Translations under genes and position numbers: made by a program
Part shown: positions 16,884 through 25,601 of the stretch, piece by piece
Position numbering within the stretch: the stretch's first letter is position 1
How the letters are laid out: each line of letters begins with the position of its first letter
Source of the DNA: CAZCCV01 sp964497515
Lineage (GTDB): Bacteria > Armatimonadota > UBA5829 > DTLH01
Reading direction: 5' to 3'
NCBI GenBank assembly: GCA_964497515.1
Contig: CAZCCV010000013.1
Location: 1-58,141 of the forward strand
Length of the DNA stretch: 58,141 nucleotides
The notes under the pieces: generated by a model
Seen by the model: the letters and a program-made list of their open reading frames with translations, nothing else
Told to the model about the DNA's origin: nothing
Database searches by the model: none

Positions 16884-18092
16884 TCACTTACCAACAGTCG
16901 CCCCATCACGCACACTCATGGGCAGCAAATCTGGCGTGATAAGCTGTGCGTCATCATCTGCAAGAACGATTGCACGTTCTACTGTGTTCTCCAACTGGCG
17001 CACGTTACCCGGCCATTTGTAGTCCATCATTATTTCGAGGGCTTCGGGGCTAGCAAACTTGATCATCTTGCCGTTCTCTTTGGCGTACTTGCCGATAAAA
17101 TGTTCCACCAGAAGCGGGACATCCTCGGAACGCTCCCGAAGTGGCGGCAGGTTGATCTGAACAACTTGCAGTCTGTAGAAGAGATCCTCTCGGAACTTGC
17201 CCTCTTTTACACCCTTTTCCAGATCCTGATTGGTAGCTGTAACTAGCCGAACGTCTACCTTAATCGTCTTCAGCCCGCCTACCCGTTCGAACTCTCGCTC
17301 CTGCAGAACTCTAAGGAGTTTCATCTGAACAGTTCCGGGAATGTCGCCGATTTCGTCAAGGAACAACGTTCCTTTGTGCGCCATTTCAAACCGCCCCGGC
17401 TTCTGCCCTATTGCTCCTGTGAACGATCCTTTCTCGTGACCGAAAAGCTCACTTTCCAGCAGCTGTTCAGAAAGAGCGATGCAGACCACCGGAACAAATG
17501 GATTCTCTCTTCGCGAAGAGTTGAAGTGCAGAGCGCGGGCGATCAATTCTTTACCAGTTCCACTCTCACCACGGATCAATACAGAAGCTCGAGTGTCGGC
17601 AACTCGCTCGACCAAGTGGAAGACATCCTGCATTCGACTGCTCGCGCCAATAATATTATCAAATTTGTATCTCGATGTAAGCTGTTGCCTGAGCACCCTG
17701 TTTTCGTCGACCAGTTTTGTGTGCTCAAAAGCACGCTTCACGACTACTTTTAACTCATCCATCTCAAATGGTTTCGTAATGTAGTCGAACGCACCCAGGC
17801 GCATAGCGTCAACTGCACTCTTTATGGAACCGTGAGCTGTAATTAGAATCACCGAAATACTCGGGTTAATCTGCCGAGCGGCTTCGAGCAATTCAACGCC
17901 GTTTATATCTGGCATAACCAGATCGGTAATCAGCACATCAATGCCGTTATTTGTGTTGACGATATCAAACGCTTTTTTGCCGTTTTCGGCGACTACTACC
18001 TCGTAACCGTCTTTTTCCAGAACGGCTGCGAGCACTCGCCTGATGTTCGGCTCATCGTCTGCAATAAGAATTCTTCCTGATATATCACTCAT
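16884..18092 (-). CDS. NtrC-type response regulator lacking a DNA-binding domain
   Basis: Receiver domain (acidic pocket DDE, phospho-acceptor Asp57 in LITDLVMP, Lys in TKPFE) followed by a sigma54-interacting AAA+ domain: Walker A GESGTGKE (175-182), GSFTGA at 222-227 in place of the usual GAFTGA, Walker B GTLFLDEIGD, and WPGNVRQLENTVERA. The protein stops about 25 residues later at ...DLLPMSVRDGATVGK without the Fis-type helix-turn-helix that normally follows. The reading frame ends in TGA 14 bp from the convergent M48 gene, leaving no room for a lost HTH. It is encoded 57 bp downstream of a large histidine kinase, evidently its partner. It may activate sigma54 promoters from solution, as described for HTH-less homologues. 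Confidence 0.9.
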   Translation of the reverse strand: MSDISGRILIADDEPNIRRVLAAVLEKDGYEVVVAENGKKAFDIVNTNNGIDVLITDLVMPDINGVELLEAARQINPSISVILITAHGSIKSAVDAMRLGAFDYITKPFEMDELKVVVKRAFEHTKLVDENRVLRQQLTSRYKFDNIIGASSRMQDVFHLVERVADTRASVLIRGESGTGKELIARALHFNSSRRENPFVPVVCIALSEQLLESELFGHEKGSFTGAIGQKPGRFEMAHKGTLFLDEIGDIPGTVQMKLLRVLQEREFERVGGLKTIKVDVRLVTATNQDLEKGVKEGKFREDLFYRLQVVQINLPPLRERSEDVPLLVEHFIGKYAKENGKMIKFASPEALEIMMDYKWPGNVRQLENTVERAIVLADDDAQLITPDLLPMSVRDGATVGK

Positions 18093-18149
18093 TTTATGAA
18101 CTAACTCTGCCTTTGCCAGCTTCGCAACCAGCGTAACTATAGCCAGTTG

Positions 18150-21100
18150 CTACTGTCTTCTATCTGTACTTTCGGACTCAGGAGGCACAATCCTTACCCT
18201 GCCAGCTTGAGGCAGGACGACTTTCAGACTCGTGCCTTCGCCAACAGTGCTGGCAACTTCTATCCTTCCGCCGTGATTTTCGATGATCTTCTGCACCACC
18301 GAAAGACCAAGCCCTGTGCCTTTGGTCTTCGTTGTAAAGAACGGAAGGAATACTCGTTTCAGTTTCTCTTCAGGTATCCCTACACCCGTGTCCGAGACTG
18401 TCATCTCTACGTAAGGACCGTTGGAGTTGGTCTCTATCGAAAGAGTGCCACCTTCGGGCATCGCTTGCACTGCATTCAGAATCATGTTACGAAGCACCTG
18501 TTCAATCTGCTTCCCATCCGCCTGAACAATCGGGAGTTCATCTGCTGTTCTGTCGTCGATTGAGACTCCACTTTCCACAACGTGAACACTCATCAACTGC
18601 AGTGTCTTTCTGACTATTCCGTTGATATCGACCGGACCGATCTCGAATTCCATCGGGCGGGCATATTCCAGGAACTCTGTCGTCAGCTTCGACAAGCCGT
18701 TTACTTCGTCAATAATAATGCCCAAAAACTCAGATATTGCAGACTCGTCCTCGTACTCCTTCTGCAAGAACTGCGCTGCACCCTTTATTGAGCTCAATGG
18801 ATTCCTGAGTTCGTGCGCAATGCTGGCAGCAAGCTGACCTACAGCAGCGAGTTCGCCCATACGCCTGAAATCATCTTCCATTTTGATTTCTTTGGTAATG
18901 TCCTCAAAGATAATTACTTGTCCGATTGGATCTCCAACGTTGTTCCACAACACGGATGCGCTAAGGTTCATATATACCGGGTCATAGTTAATCAGATGGA
19001 AACACTGCTTGTAACCCTGGTATACTTCACCGGTAGCCTTAACCTGCTCAACGATCTGCGCTGTAGTCGCTTTGTCTTGATCAGTGATATTCAATAGCGA
19101 TATGATTTCGCTGTAGTGCCCGCCAACAACCTCTACACCGCGGAGTTCAGTTATTGCCTCCGCTGCCTGGTTCCACGTTAAGACAATGCCATCTCCATCG
19201 AGGGTTATTACACCCGCTGCAATACTTGAGAGAATGTTGTCTGTATAGCTCGTAAGTGCCGCAAGGGCTTCAAGTTCTTTGTAGATTGCAGCACTCTGCG
19301 AAGCGATAATGGACAACACCCTGACATCGTCTTCGGAATACAGATTAGGGCTGGAACTGCAGACGCACAGTACTCCAACGGCATCATCCTGCACCATAAG
19401 TGGAATAGACATCAACGACCGAACAGGCCGTTCCAGCGGTGATGAAGGTAACGGATCGAAGCGAGAATCATTTGCAATATCAGGTGAGACTATGGCTTTT
19501 CGCTCGCGAACAGTCCAGCTCATAACACTGTTACCCGAAAGCGGCAGCTCCGGTAACATTCGAGCAGAAAGACCACCGCCCCGAGCGGCTGTGGCTACCA
19601 TTGTGTCCCGATCGTGGTCAATAGCAAAAATGGACGACTCATCACAATCTACAAGGTCGGCGACAATGGCCAGAATCGCATCGAGCGCTTCTTCCAGATT
19701 CGAAGATGAACTGATTCTGCGAGAGAACTCATACAGCGTGGAAAGATCCAGCACCTGACGTTTCATTCGCTGCTCGTATCGCAACGCGTTCTTGAGCACA
19801 ACGGCCGCTTGAGAAGCAACAATGGAAAGTAGCTTGATCTCACCCGTGTCGTATTCTGTAACCTCACTTCTAATCAGCAGGAAGACACCGACCGTTACAT
19901 CCTCGGCCAGAAGCGGCACAACAAGCGCGCTGCCGTTTTCGCCGACGAGCTTCGCAAAGGCCGCCTGCATCGAAGGTGCCAGGTTTTCAGAGTTCTTTGC
20001 GTCAACTACTGCGGGTGAACGAAGGCCCTTAACGTACTCGACAGCCTCCATTTCTGAGAGTCGCTTACGAACTGATGAGATAAGATCCTGCGGCACACCG
20101 GCAGCAGCCTGCAAAGCTATGGTGTTGCGCCTATCGCCAAGCAACAACAGAATGCAGCCATCACACTCCACGGCTCTTCTCGCTACGGCTGTTGAAATGT
20201 GAGCGACATTTTCGAGTCCGTACGCCGAGCTTATAGTCTTACTGTGCTCGAACAGCACGTTCATCTCCGCGTACTTTTCTTCCATTGCTTCGTATAGTCT
20301 GGCGTTTTCGATAGCAATTCCTGCCTGGCTTACGAATGTCGAAAGAAGCTCGACCTCTGGCTGCTGAATCGGGCGGCCAGTGCGGACTTTATCGACAGCA
20401 ACGACGCCGATACACGAATCACGAACGACAATTGGAGTAGCGAGGAATGCTGCATACTGTTGCTCGGTCCGCCCTGGATCGCTGGCTTGTTCAAAAACTG
20501 ATATTTGTTCCTTAGCTGCCAGACCGATAGTGCCATCCCCCATCTGAACGCGCTCGGGGAGTTCGCCCTCTTCAAAACCTCGGACTATCCACGCAACATA
20601 TTCGTTTGACCTCGGGTCGTGCAGATAGATGCAGCAGCGGTCGAAGTCGACAACCTCAATGATGCTGTTCGAAATCTGATCCAGCACATCGTTTAGATCG
20701 AGTGTGGAATTGATAACCCGCAGCAAGTCGGATATCGTAGACATCTCAGCAATTCGGCGGGTTAAGCTGGTGTACAGCTTGGCATTTGAGATTGCTAAAG
20801 CAGCTTGGCCTGCGAATACACAGAAAAGCCTGAGGTCTTCTTCGGTGAAGCGCGGCGCTGGTTTGTGACGGCGTATAGTAAGCACTCCCATTGTGCGACC
20901 TTGCTCGTCCTTAAGTGGAGCACAAATGGAGGACACAATCCCTTCTCGTGGGCGGACACTGCCTTCTGCGAGTCTCGGGTCGTTGGCAATATCGTGGAAG
21001 AGCATTGCCTCACCAGTTCTCGCCACCTGTCCAGCAATTCCCTCGCCGAGCGCGATGCGTGTTCCCTTTACAATGTCGTCTGCTAGCCCCCAACTGGTTT

Positions 21101-21704
21101 CTATAGAGAGAGTATTCGAGACAAAGTCTCTCATAAGCAGTGAGCACGCCTGGGCATCCATCACGGCAGCGGCTTTTTCAGTCAGAAGCGGCAGCAGTCT
21201 GCTCAAGTCGAGCTCGTTTATTGCGTTTCCGATCTCATAAACCGCGGAGACCTCTGTAATCCGCTTGTTTACTTGATCTTTTGCGAGCGCAAGATCGGAC
21301 TGCAGCTGATCGTTTGCAAGCATCAGTGATATGTAACTGCAAGCCATATTGAACATAGCCTCGTCCGAGACTACGTCGGCCACGACAACGGCACGAAGGC
21401 CACTGCAATCGATGGAACGTAACGCCAGATCGGCAGGGGTTGTGGTTGCAGTTGTTGATACGCAGGCAGCTCTGCCGGCATCCAGACAGCGGGTTTCAGT
21501 GCTGTGCGCAGCCTCAGTGCGAGCAGTCCAAGACCTGACATCACTCAGATCATTGAGTGCTGCTACCAGCGACAGACACGTCGCTCCTGCTGCCACCCGC
21601 GCAGACTCCAGCACCCGATCCACGACTTCAGAAAGCGGTTTGCCGGAGCTGGCAAGCGCAGCTACTTCTTTCAGCGCCTCTCGGCTACCGGTTGTGCCAG
21701 ACAT
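18150..21704 (-). CDS. Multi-GAF/PAS sensor histidine kinase
   Basis: A very large cytoplasmic kinase of 1184 residues without membrane helices. Order: a divergent GAF-like N-terminal region (to about 130), then four further GAF domains (about 150-320, 325-490, 495-650, 660-820), each introduced by a helical linker of the type 'RIAEMSTISDLLRVINS' or 'RQVLDLSTLYEFSRR', one PAS domain (about 825-945), HisKA with phospho-acceptor His964 in SIAHELRNPLSS, and HATPase with NMILNAVQAMP, DTGVGIPEE and GTGLGLSVVQKI. The repeated GAF units suggest binding of several small molecules or internal duplication. ATG at 21704 is the likely start (TTG at 21719 possible). Promoter at 21743-21771. Forms an operon with the NtrC-type regulator. 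Confidence 0.9.
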   Translation of the reverse strand: MSGTTGSREALKEVAALASSGKPLSEVVDRVLESARVAAGATCLSLVAALNDLSDVRSWTARTEAAHSTETRCLDAGRAACVSTTATTTPADLALRSIDCSGLRAVVVADVVSDEAMFNMACSYISLMLANDQLQSDLALAKDQVNKRITEVSAVYEIGNAINELDLSRLLPLLTEKAAAVMDAQACSLLMRDFVSNTLSIETSWGLADDIVKGTRIALGEGIAGQVARTGEAMLFHDIANDPRLAEGSVRPREGIVSSICAPLKDEQGRTMGVLTIRRHKPAPRFTEEDLRLFCVFAGQAALAISNAKLYTSLTRRIAEMSTISDLLRVINSTLDLNDVLDQISNSIIEVVDFDRCCIYLHDPRSNEYVAWIVRGFEEGELPERVQMGDGTIGLAAKEQISVFEQASDPGRTEQQYAAFLATPIVVRDSCIGVVAVDKVRTGRPIQQPEVELLSTFVSQAGIAIENARLYEAMEEKYAEMNVLFEHSKTISSAYGLENVAHISTAVARRAVECDGCILLLLGDRRNTIALQAAAGVPQDLISSVRKRLSEMEAVEYVKGLRSPAVVDAKNSENLAPSMQAAFAKLVGENGSALVVPLLAEDVTVGVFLLIRSEVTEYDTGEIKLLSIVASQAAVVLKNALRYEQRMKRQVLDLSTLYEFSRRISSSSNLEEALDAILAIVADLVDCDESSIFAIDHDRDTMVATAARGGGLSARMLPELPLSGNSVMSWTVRERKAIVSPDIANDSRFDPLPSSPLERPVRSLMSIPLMVQDDAVGVLCVCSSSPNLYSEDDVRVLSIIASQSAAIYKELEALAALTSYTDNILSSIAAGVITLDGDGIVLTWNQAAEAITELRGVEVVGGHYSEIISLLNITDQDKATTAQIVEQVKATGEVYQGYKQCFHLINYDPVYMNLSASVLWNNVGDPIGQVIIFEDITKEIKMEDDFRRMGELAAVGQLAASIAHELRNPLSSIKGAAQFLQKEYEDESAISEFLGIIIDEVNGLSKLTTEFLEYARPMEFEIGPVDINGIVRKTLQLMSVHVVESGVSIDDRTADELPIVQADGKQIEQVLRNMILNAVQAMPEGGTLSIETNSNGPYVEMTVSDTGVGIPEEKLKRVFLPFFTTKTKGTGLGLSVVQKIIENHGGRIEVASTVGEGTSLKVVLPQAGRVRIVPPESESTDRRQ

Positions 21705-21742
21705 ATTGGGGAATCGCAACCTCTGTAGCAGTCTTTGGCAGT

Positions 21743-21771
21743 ATTATACCATACTAGTCACACATCAGCAA
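21743..21771 (-). promoter_or_regulatory. sigma70-type promoter for histidine kinase operon
   Basis: On the minus strand TTGCTG (21771-21766), a 17-bp spacer and a perfect TATAAT (21748-21743). It lies about 40 bp before the histidine-kinase start. Two 8-bp direct repeats lie just upstream of the -35 box. Confidence 0.65.
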
Positions 21772-21790
21772 GCCTAACCTTCACCGCTTA

Positions 21791-21819
21791 TGTGCTATTC
21801 TGGTGCGGTTGTGTGCTAT
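21791..21819. repeat. Direct repeat upstream of kinase promoter
   Basis: TGTGCTAT occurs at 21791-21798 and again at 21812-21819, a centre spacing of 21 bp (two helical turns). The pair lies 20-50 bp upstream of the -35 box of the histidine-kinase promoter, a position typical for activator binding. No protein is assigned. Confidence 0.4.
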
Positions 21820-21937
21820 ACTTGTAGAGTTGTGAACAACAGGCTATACTGCACGTGCCAACGCCGATAGAATACTACCCATTAGCTGTTCCATATACCT
21901 GAAGGATTTACACACAGAAAGATGAGTATCGCTGTGT

Positions 21938-23734
21938 TTATGCCAACTCGGTATCCAGCCTGTACTGCATCTCATACATTTGGCTGTACGCGCCATCTTG
22001 TGCTATCAGTGTGTTGTGGTCACCCACTTCGACGATCTTGCCTTCTTCCAGAGCCACAATGAGATCGGCGTGCTTGATGGTCGACAGCCGGTGGGCGATT
22101 ACAAAGGTGGTGCGCCCCTTCATAAGTTCGTCCATAGCACGGTGGATTAGATACTCGGACTCTGAGTCAACCGACGATGTTGCTTCATCCAATATCAAGA
22201 TGCGGGGATTTGCTAGTACTGCTCTTGCAATTGCCAACCGCTGCCTCTGCCCACCCGACAGCTTCACCCCGCGTTCCCCAATCTCAGTGTCATAACCTTG
22301 AGGCATTGACATAATGAAACTGTGCGCGTGCGCGGTGCGAGATGCTTCAATCATCTCTTCCTCGGATGCATCCGGACGGCCGTAAAGAATGTTCTCTCTT
22401 ACAGTGCCATTGAACAGGAACGTGTCTTGCAGGACAATACCGATTTGGCTTCTAAGCGACCGTTGAGTAACGTGTTTCACATCGCACCCGTCTACAGTAA
22501 CCCGGCCGCTGTGTGGGTCGTAGAAGCGAGGAATCAAGTTGACAATGCTTGTCTTTCCAGCTCCACTGCGACCGACAAGCGCGATGATCTGTCCGGGCTG
22601 AGCCTCAATGTTTATGCCGGAGAGCACTTCCTCACTTGTGGCGTAGCCGAAATGTACGTTGTGAAACTCAACCCTACCTTCAATAGGTGGTAGGTCGATG
22701 GCATCCTCGGCATCTACCAAATCTGGTTCGGTATCCAGTAATTCCAAGATTCGGTCTGCAGCGGCAAGCGCTCGCTGAATGGTGTCGTTTACCTGAGCCA
22801 GATTTCGCACGGGTTGTGCAAACATTCCATAGTACCAGGTGAACACCAAGAAAGTACCGAACGAGATGGTGCTGTTCATTACTGCACATCCACCGTAAAC
22901 CCAAATCGCCACCATACCCAACCACATAATCATCTGAGTGGACTGCTGGAACATAGTGAACATACGAACTACGCTGATTCGCATGCCGTAGAGATTCCGT
23001 GCTTCACCTTCAAATCGGAAGTATTCGTTCTCTTCCTGCGCAAAGGATTTGATGACTCTGATGCCAGAAAGATTTTCCTGCAGTTTGGCGTTCATTTCGG
23101 CCAGCCGCTCGCGCGTGGAACGGTGCATTTTCCGCACTTGTCGACTGTATTTCAGTGTCACCAGCGCAAGTACCGGCAGCGGAGCTAAAGTGACAGCAGC
23201 CAGAGGGACATTGAAGTAAAACAGAATTCCGACAATTGTCAGAACCGTAAGAGCATCGGCAATAACGGTATCCGCTGCGTGAGTCACAAACTGCTCGAGG
23301 ACGTCGCTATCATTCGACACCCGCGACATCATCTCTCCGGTTTGACGGGTCTCAAAGAACGTAAGGGACAGCTTCTGAAGATGGCTGTACATTCTAATGC
23401 GCAGGTCGTATACGAACTTCTCGCCCAAGATGTGCATAATGACCGAGCGGCCACGGTTGAAGAGTGCTGTAAGCATATACACAACAGCCATCGCTGCAGC
23501 CGCTTGATACAGCTTGATAAACGCCAAATTATCGGGAATTGTGACCTTCTTTGGGTTGAGCAGTGTGTCGACCATCCACCTGGATATCAGCGGCGGCACT
23601 AACCCCAGCAGCGCCACTACTATCAACAACATTACGCCCTTTGCCACAGTCCAGCGGTGCGGGCGCAGAAATTCTACGAGGCGCAGAAATGACCCGCGAC
23701 CTGCTCTCTTCTTTTGTCTCTCACGCGCTTCCAA
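21938..23734 (-). CDS. ABC exporter, fused membrane and ATPase domains
   Basis: Half-transporter of the MsbA/lipid-drug exporter class, acting as a homodimer or heterodimer. Residues 20-310 hold six membrane helices (for example VAKGVMLLIVVALLGLVPPL and TVIADALTVLTIVGILFYF), with the coupling region FFETRQTGEMMSRVSNDSD typical of this class. The ATPase domain has Walker A GRSGAGKTS, Q-loop IGIVLQDTFLF, signature LSGGQRQRLAIARA, Walker B ILILDEATSS and the switch His in VIAHRLST. TTG at 23734 is taken as start, GAGGGG upstream at somewhat long spacing. The gene stands alone; no second half-transporter is near, so a homodimer is likely. The substrate is unknown. Confidence 0.92.
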   Translation of the reverse strand: MEARERQKKRAGRGSFLRLVEFLRPHRWTVAKGVMLLIVVALLGLVPPLISRWMVDTLLNPKKVTIPDNLAFIKLYQAAAAMAVVYMLTALFNRGRSVIMHILGEKFVYDLRIRMYSHLQKLSLTFFETRQTGEMMSRVSNDSDVLEQFVTHAADTVIADALTVLTIVGILFYFNVPLAAVTLAPLPVLALVTLKYSRQVRKMHRSTRERLAEMNAKLQENLSGIRVIKSFAQEENEYFRFEGEARNLYGMRISVVRMFTMFQQSTQMIMWLGMVAIWVYGGCAVMNSTISFGTFLVFTWYYGMFAQPVRNLAQVNDTIQRALAAADRILELLDTEPDLVDAEDAIDLPPIEGRVEFHNVHFGYATSEEVLSGINIEAQPGQIIALVGRSGAGKTSIVNLIPRFYDPHSGRVTVDGCDVKHVTQRSLRSQIGIVLQDTFLFNGTVRENILYGRPDASEEEMIEASRTAHAHSFIMSMPQGYDTEIGERGVKLSGGQRQRLAIARAVLANPRILILDEATSSVDSESEYLIHRAMDELMKGRTTFVIAHRLSTIKHADLIVALEEGKIVEVGDHNTLIAQDGAYSQMYEMQYRLDTELA

Positions 23735-23834
23735 ATTAACATCAGCCCCTCTATCAGAATAGCACCCAAACTCAACTATGGGAAGTTAGTACAGTTATAA
23801 CTTTGTGAATCATCACGCAGGAACAGACAACAAT

Positions 23835-23861
23835 ACGGGCCGCAGGTTATCTGCGACCCGT
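23835..23861 (-). terminator. Hairpin after STN gene
   Basis: An imperfect stem of ACGGGTCGCAG against CTGCGGCCCGT with a 5-base loop, read on the minus strand, is followed by the T-rich ATTGTTGTC. It lies 40 bp after the stop of the STN-domain gene, so it probably ends that transcript. The rest of 23735-23900 holds nothing recognised. Confidence 0.55.
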
Positions 23862-23900
23862 AACAACTTCTGCAACAGCATTAGTGTTTACGACTGTGTG

Positions 23901-24707
23901 TTATCTTGTCCGTCTGTTTTGTGTACCACGTTGCGGGCGCTGGGTCTGTATGCCGACGCTACGCATAGCACCGCGCAGTGAGCGCATAAGCTGGTCGCGC
24001 GAGGCAGGGTCAAGGTTCTGTGCTGCACGGAACATGCTGCTCATCATCTGAACCTGATAATCCGCAGGCATAGACAGCATCGAAGATAATTCCAATCCTC
24101 CGATGGCTCGCTGCTCTGCAGGACTCATCTGTGCAAACAGCTCAGCGCGCTCTCTGTCTAGATCCGCTAACTGACGCGCAATAGGAGAATCGTCAGGTTT
24201 CGCCTCTTCTTGTTTTGCAATGGTTGGAGGCGCTTCCGGTTTCGAGAGATAGTAAAATGGCATGAGTCCGAGCTTTGCAGGATCAACGCCCTTTTCGGCA
24301 TCGGTCGGATTCATACGGGCAAAAACCGTCTGCTTACGTGTTGCAGGATCGAAAACCACCATAGGTGTATCCTGTAGCGTCTCTAACGCTCGCAACTGTG
24401 CTCTCACCTGTTCCATCGAAATGCCGCCGCTCTCATCCGGCATTGCGTACAGCTTGTGCCATCGATAACCTTGTCCTTGAGTTATCAGACTTAGAACCTG
24501 ATCGAGGTCAAGCTCATTCAAATCGGCTGAAACGGCTCCTGTCACATTGGGATCGACAAGTATCTTGACATTCGCCTGTTTGGAAAGCTCGCTGGCAACT
24601 TGCGATAGCTGGGTGTCTTTCACGTGCAAACTTACCTTAGGTGAATCGGCAAACACAACCGTTGCTATCAGTAAGCACGACACAGCAGCTAGTGTAAATG
24701 CTTTCAT
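23901..24707 (-). CDS. Exported protein with secretin-type STN domain
   Basis: A signal peptide (MKAFTLAAVSCLLIATVVFA) is followed by one STN-like module: VSLHVKDTQLSQVASELSKQ, VKILVDPNVTGAVSADLNE, DLDQVLSLITQGQGYRWHK. This is the short beta-alpha module found at the N-terminus of secretins and TonB receptors. The remaining about 180 residues have no barrel or known domain, are rich in Gln/Arg/Met and end in RRGTQNRRTR. ATG at 24707 is supported by GGGAGGG upstream. With only one STN and no secretin core, the role is unclear; it could be a periplasmic accessory or peptidoglycan-binding protein. The presence of an STN domain hints at a diderm envelope. Confidence 0.65.
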   Translation of the reverse strand: MKAFTLAAVSCLLIATVVFADSPKVSLHVKDTQLSQVASELSKQANVKILVDPNVTGAVSADLNELDLDQVLSLITQGQGYRWHKLYAMPDESGGISMEQVRAQLRALETLQDTPMVVFDPATRKQTVFARMNPTDAEKGVDPAKLGLMPFYYLSKPEAPPTIAKQEEAKPDDSPIARQLADLDRERAELFAQMSPAEQRAIGGLELSSMLSMPADYQVQMMSSMFRAAQNLDPASRDQLMRSLRGAMRSVGIQTQRPQRGTQNRRTR

Positions 24708-24861
24708 ATCCGGGTTCCCTCCCACTCAGAATCGGAGACACTCTTACACTAATTGGACGCAACAAGCCCACTATCGGTAACGGGAGAGAGCCATTCTGTC
24801 GACTGCTCCTAATGCGCTGATGCGAGAACAGTGTTTCCGTCGCCAGAATAGCCTGTGAAAC

Positions 24862-24890
24862 TTGCCATCGGAGGCTGTAATCAGTAGAAT
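24862..24890 (+). promoter_or_regulatory. sigma70-type promoter for translin-cca operon
   Basis: TTGCCA (24862-24867), a 17-bp spacer and TAGAAT (24885-24890). It lies about 50 bp upstream of the translin-like gene in the divergent region with the STN gene. Confidence 0.5.
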
Positions 24891-24938
24891 AGCCCTGACA
24901 GGCGAAGAACCCCTGCAAATGGAAGGAAACACACTATA

Positions 24939-25601
24939 TTGGATAATCTCAAAAGAATTGCTGAGGACATTAGAAGCAAACTCGACGCCAAAAATGCTGC
25001 GCGAGAGTCTGCTATTCTGCTTTCGCGTGAGATAATTCGGCTCTCCGCTAACTCGATCCGGGCAATCCATCGCGACGAATTCGACGAAGCCAGAGAACTA
25101 ATGAATCTCGCAAGAGCAAAAGTCACTGAGACAAAAGATATGCTGAAGAGCCAGTTGGATCTGTATTTTACAGGATACGTGCAGGATGCTCAGAAGGAAT
25201 ATGCTGAATCCGAACTGACAATGGCAATAGTGCGCAACACGGAACTACCAAGCCACGAAGAACTCGGCGTAGAGTGCGCACCTTATCTGAACGGGCTCGG
25301 CGAAGCCATTGGAGAGTGCCGCAGACGCGTTCTGGATATTATTCGCCTGGGGCAATTCGACCGCGGCGAAGAGATTCTTCAGATTATGGACGATGCATAT
25401 TACACTCTGGTGACTTTCGATTACCCAGACGCTGTTACTGGTGGGCTGAGAAGGACTACTGATATGGTTAGAGGAGTCCTTGAGCGAACACGTGGAGACC
25501 TGACAGTAACCATCCGTCAAAGCGAACTCGAGACAGCCATAAAGACGGCTGTAGGACGGCTGAAAGATGGAAGCTCTGGAAATACTGAAAGTTGCCACTA
25601 G
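24939..25601 (+). CDS. Translin/TRAX-family protein
   Basis: An all-helical 220-residue protein of the translin superfamily, whose members form octameric RNA- or DNA-binding shells; TRAX-type members are RNases. Features: LSREIIRLSANSIRAIHRDEFDEA in helix 2 region, AQKEYAESE (Glu87, Glu90) and PYLNGLGEAIGECRRR (Glu122). Compared from memory with human TRAX, these positions match its catalytic acids (EYVEA and GVADLTGE), suggesting possible nuclease activity. TTG at 24939 is used, with GGAAGGA 11 bases upstream. The 3' end overlaps the start of the CCA-adding enzyme by 35 bp, so the two are co-translated. This placement suggests a role in tRNA processing (inference). Archaeal relatives are known; bacterial ones are less studied. 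Confidence 0.75.
   Translation: MDNLKRIAEDIRSKLDAKNAARESAILLSREIIRLSANSIRAIHRDEFDEARELMNLARAKVTETKDMLKSQLDLYFTGYVQDAQKEYAESELTMAIVRNTELPSHEELGVECAPYLNGLGEAIGECRRRVLDIIRLGQFDRGEEILQIMDDAYYTLVTFDYPDAVTGGLRRTTDMVRGVLERTRGDLTVTIRQSELETAIKTAVGRLKDGSSGNTESCH

Noticed and set aside
16870..16890. TGA stop of the NtrC-type regulator as a possible selenocysteine codon, because tRNA-Sec is present
   Set aside because: Read-through would run antisense into the M48 gene and adds no HTH-like sequence; no SECIS-like structure noticed.
21830..21870. Possible sigma54 -24/-12 site (TTGGCACGTGCAGTATAGC on the minus strand) before the histidine kinase
   Set aside because: The GG and GC elements are not spaced 10 bases apart, and a good sigma70 promoter exists nearby.
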